Shown: piece by piece, positions 62,321-64,000 of the stretch
How positions within the stretch are numbered: position 1 is the stretch's first letter
Layout: the number at the start of each line of letters is the position of its first letter
From: Clostridiales bacterium
Lineage (GTDB): Bacteria; Bacillota; Clostridia; Lachnospirales; Lachnospiraceae
Direction of reading: 5' to 3'
Assembly: GCA_021202925.1 (NCBI GenBank)
Contig: JAJQCD010000009.1
Coordinates: 28,747-92,746, forward strand
Length of the DNA: 64,000 nucleotides
The notes under the pieces: model-generated
The model's input: the letters and a program-made list of their open reading frames with translations, nothing else
What the model was told of the DNA's origin: nothing
Database searches by the model: none
Position numbers and translations under genes: made by a program

Positions 62321-62335
62321 TGATGTATACATGTA
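62321..62335. promoter_or_regulatory. TGTATACA operator at the GntR promoter
   Basis: TGATGTATACATGTA holds the palindrome ATGTATACAT (62323-62332), the same as at 62107-62116. It sits directly after the -10, which implies autorepression. Confidence 0.65.
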
Positions 62336-62359
62336 ATTATAACATTTAGGGGGGATTTC

Positions 62360-63034
62360 ATGTCAAAAACCAGCTTAAAAACAGTCGCCTACAATGCAAT
62401 CCGGGACAATATCATTTCCTGCGAATATGCTCCCGGAACCTTTCTGAATGAGGAAATTCTGACCGCCGAACTGAATCTGAGCCGCACTCCCGTCCGCGAC
62501 GCAATCGGGCGCCTTGAACAGGAGGGGCTTCTGGAGATTCGTCCGAAAAAGGGCATCATGGTTCGTCCGCTTTCCATTGATGATATTAATATGATTTTCG
62601 AGGTTCGAAATCTTTATGAGCCTTACATTCTTCTTCATTATGGGCAACTCCTGCCCAAGGATAAGCTCAGAGAATTTTATAACATTTTCAGCACCCAGGG
62701 ACGCGACAGCGAATGCTTTCAGAACAACGATTATTTTTATCAGCTCGATGCAGACTTTCACGCTATGATTGTCAACGCCTGTCCGAATATCTATCTCCGG
62801 CAGAACTACGACCGGATTCACACCCAGAATGAACGTTTTCGCTATATGACCGGTGATGTATCCAACAACCGTCTGGAAGACACATTCAAAGAACATCTGG
62901 ATATCATCCGTCCCTGCATGCAGAACGACTGGAACCTGGCAGCCGAAAAACTCATCTATCATCTCGAAGAGTCCAAAAAGGCCAGCTTCCAGTTCATTTT
63001 TAACAGCCTGGGAAAGAATGGGATTGAATTGTAA
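62360..63034 (+). CDS. GntR family transcriptional regulator, FCD domain
   Basis: A 224-residue regulator. The winged helix has LNLSRTPVRDAIGRLEQEGL; the FCD domain shows D-x3-H in LDADFHAMIVN, His in FKEHLDIIRP and His in IYHLEESKK, a full metal site. Divergent from the dehydrogenase-TRAP-uxaBA operon, with three TGTATACA sites in the 322-bp gap. It most likely represses both itself and that operon and is relieved by a sugar acid. GGGGGG precedes the start. ExuR/UxuR of E. coli play a comparable part. Confidence 0.9.
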   Translation: MSKTSLKTVAYNAIRDNIISCEYAPGTFLNEEILTAELNLSRTPVRDAIGRLEQEGLLEIRPKKGIMVRPLSIDDINMIFEVRNLYEPYILLHYGQLLPKDKLREFYNIFSTQGRDSECFQNNDYFYQLDADFHAMIVNACPNIYLRQNYDRIHTQNERFRYMTGDVSNNRLEDTFKEHLDIIRPCMQNDWNLAAEKLIYHLEESKKASFQFIFNSLGKNGIEL

Positions 63035-63096
63035 GACATTTCTGATAACAAAGCAGGAATATGAAAACTTGAAATTCTAATCTGAGAGGGATTTAT

Positions 63097-64000
63097 ATGA
63101 GCCAGTTGATTAAAATAGATGTTGAATACAAAGCATGGATTGAGGATATTGAGAACCGATATCATTCAAGACAGGTAAAGGCTGCCGTTCTTGTAAATCA
63201 GGAAATGCTACGGTTTTACTGGTCTATCGGTCAGGACATTGTAAACAAAAAAGCGGAAAACAAATGGGGAAGCAGTTTTTTTGACACTTTGAGTCGTGAC
63301 ATGAAAAACGTGTTGCCAGGCGTTCAAGGGCTTTCTACATCTAATCTAAGATATATGAAACGATTTTATGAATTATACAGTCTCGAATTTCTTCCACAAG
63401 TTGTGGAAGAAATTCAGAACACCAATAAAATCTCGAACTCTCTGCAGGATCCAATGAAAATATCCGAGCAGGAACTCTTTTCTGTACCTTGGGGACACCA
63501 CAGAACAATAATTGACAAATGCAAAGGTGATACGAAAAAAGCCATATTTTTTGTAAGAAAAACGATAGCAAATAACTGGTCGAGAGCAGTTCTAATCAAT
63601 TTTTTGGGCACGGATTTATATGATCGTCAAGGAAAAGCCATTTCCAATTTCCAATACTCGTTACCAGAACCGCAAAGCGGGTTGGCACAGGAAATAACAA
63701 AAGACCCTTACAATTTTGATTTTATCTCCATTCGTGAGGATTATGACGAGAAATCGCTAAAGGATGCTCTGATGGATAATATTACAAAATTTCTTCTGGA
63801 GCTTGGAAAAGGATTTGCTTTTGTCGGACGAGAATATAAACTTCCCATTGAAGGCACAGAAGAATTTATCGATCTTTTATTTTACCACTTGCACCTACAC
63901 TGCTATGTGGTCGTTGAGGTAAAAGTTGTACCCTTTACATCCAGAGATATTGGGCAAGTTGGTACATATGTCAACATTGTAGATGATTTGATAAAAACAG
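63097..64000 (+). CDS. YhcG family (DUF1016) PD-(D/E)XK nuclease, cut by window end
   Basis: The first 301 codons of a protein of the YhcG/DUF1016 family are present and the frame is still open at the edge. The N-terminal helical domain shows VLVNQEMLRFYWSIGQDIV; the nuclease core begins with LGKGFAFVGREYKLPIEGTE, IDLLFYHLHLHCYVVVEVKV, giving the D...E-x-K pattern. Base use is distinctly A/T-rich compared with genes to the left. Relatives frequently sit near restriction or toxin genes, but the function is not established. The ATG at 63097 has GAGAGGG upstream. Confidence 0.88.
   Translation, partial: MSQLIKIDVEYKAWIEDIENRYHSRQVKAAVLVNQEMLRFYWSIGQDIVNKKAENKWGSSFFDTLSRDMKNVLPGVQGLSTSNLRYMKRFYELYSLEFLPQVVEEIQNTNKISNSLQDPMKISEQELFSVPWGHHRTIIDKCKGDTKKAIFFVRKTIANNWSRAVLINFLGTDLYDRQGKAISNFQYSLPEPQSGLAQEITKDPYNFDFISIREDYDEKSLKDALMDNITKFLLELGKGFAFVGREYKLPIEGTEEFIDLLFYHLHLHCYVVVEVKVVPFTSRDIGQVGTYVNIVDDLIKT

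Overview
The window looks like a chromosomal segment of a spore-forming, anaerobic Bacillota, most like a Lachnospiraceae-type gut or host-associated bacterium. The reasons are a SpoVT sporulation regulator, a zinc-type L33 next to secE-nusG-rplKAJL, near-consensus sigma-A promoters (TTGACA-17-TATAAT) with strong Shine-Dalgarno sites, two TRAP transporter operons, an indolepyruvate:ferredoxin oxidoreductase cluster and several GntR/FCD regulators. The species assignment is inference. No rRNA, tRNA, CRISPR array, prophage or complete insertion sequence was recognised.

Layout. 1-2.5 kb: cut M18 aminopeptidase, acyltransferase-3 membrane protein, GntR/FCD regulator. 2.7-8.1 kb: amino-acid permease divergent from iorA-iorB-paaK (oxidative decarboxylation of aryl-pyruvates to aryl-acetyl-CoA, then aryl-acid chemistry), with a 30-bp palindrome between them. 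8.2-11.6 kb: accessory patch with a 5'-truncated hsdM, an AAA/DUF4143 ATPase, a second scrap of hsdM tail and an Rpn-type nuclease. 11.8-16 kb: secreted cell-wall-binding protein, a possible small RNA, AGCS amino-acid symporter, zinc phospholipase C-like protein. 16-25 kb: a divergent amino-acid unit, AEC transporter-ilvD-gntR on one side and ridA-dpaL-M20 hydrolase-AEC transporter-nhaC on the other, linked by 14-bp tandem operators. 25-28.6 kb: MBL-fold hydrolase, BCCT transporter, cspA with an elaborate leader. 28.8-32.2 kb: rpmG-secE-nusG-rplK-rplA-rplJ-rplL on the minus strand, with L10 leader and two identical L1-binding-site mimics. 32.5-36.5 kb: amidohydrolase with TRAP transporter. 36.8-39.5 kb: rpiB, aroC, beta-propeller lactonase. 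39.6-44.4 kb: XRE-cupin regulator with potABCD behind a long structured leader. 44.5-50.3 kb: LysR, malQ, MATE, zinc-ribbon protein, rarA. 50.5-53.9 kb: exported flavin-loaded reductase with LysR regulator. 54.1-54.6 kb: spoVT. 54.8-63 kb: zinc dehydrogenase-TRAP-uxaB-uxaA operon with divergent GntR. 63.1 kb to the edge: YhcG/DUF1016 nuclease, cut.

How the genes work together. Three GntR/FCD modules each pair a regulator with transport and catabolic genes, and each has palindromic sites placed right at near-consensus promoters. The uxa operon reads as a self-contained aldonate route (zinc dehydrogenase, then UxaB, then UxaA) giving 2-keto-3-deoxygluconate without net NADH. The dpaL operon pairs an enamine-producing ammonia-lyase with RidA, which clears enamines. 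The remainder is housekeeping (translation, shikimate, pentose phosphate, recombination) and transport.
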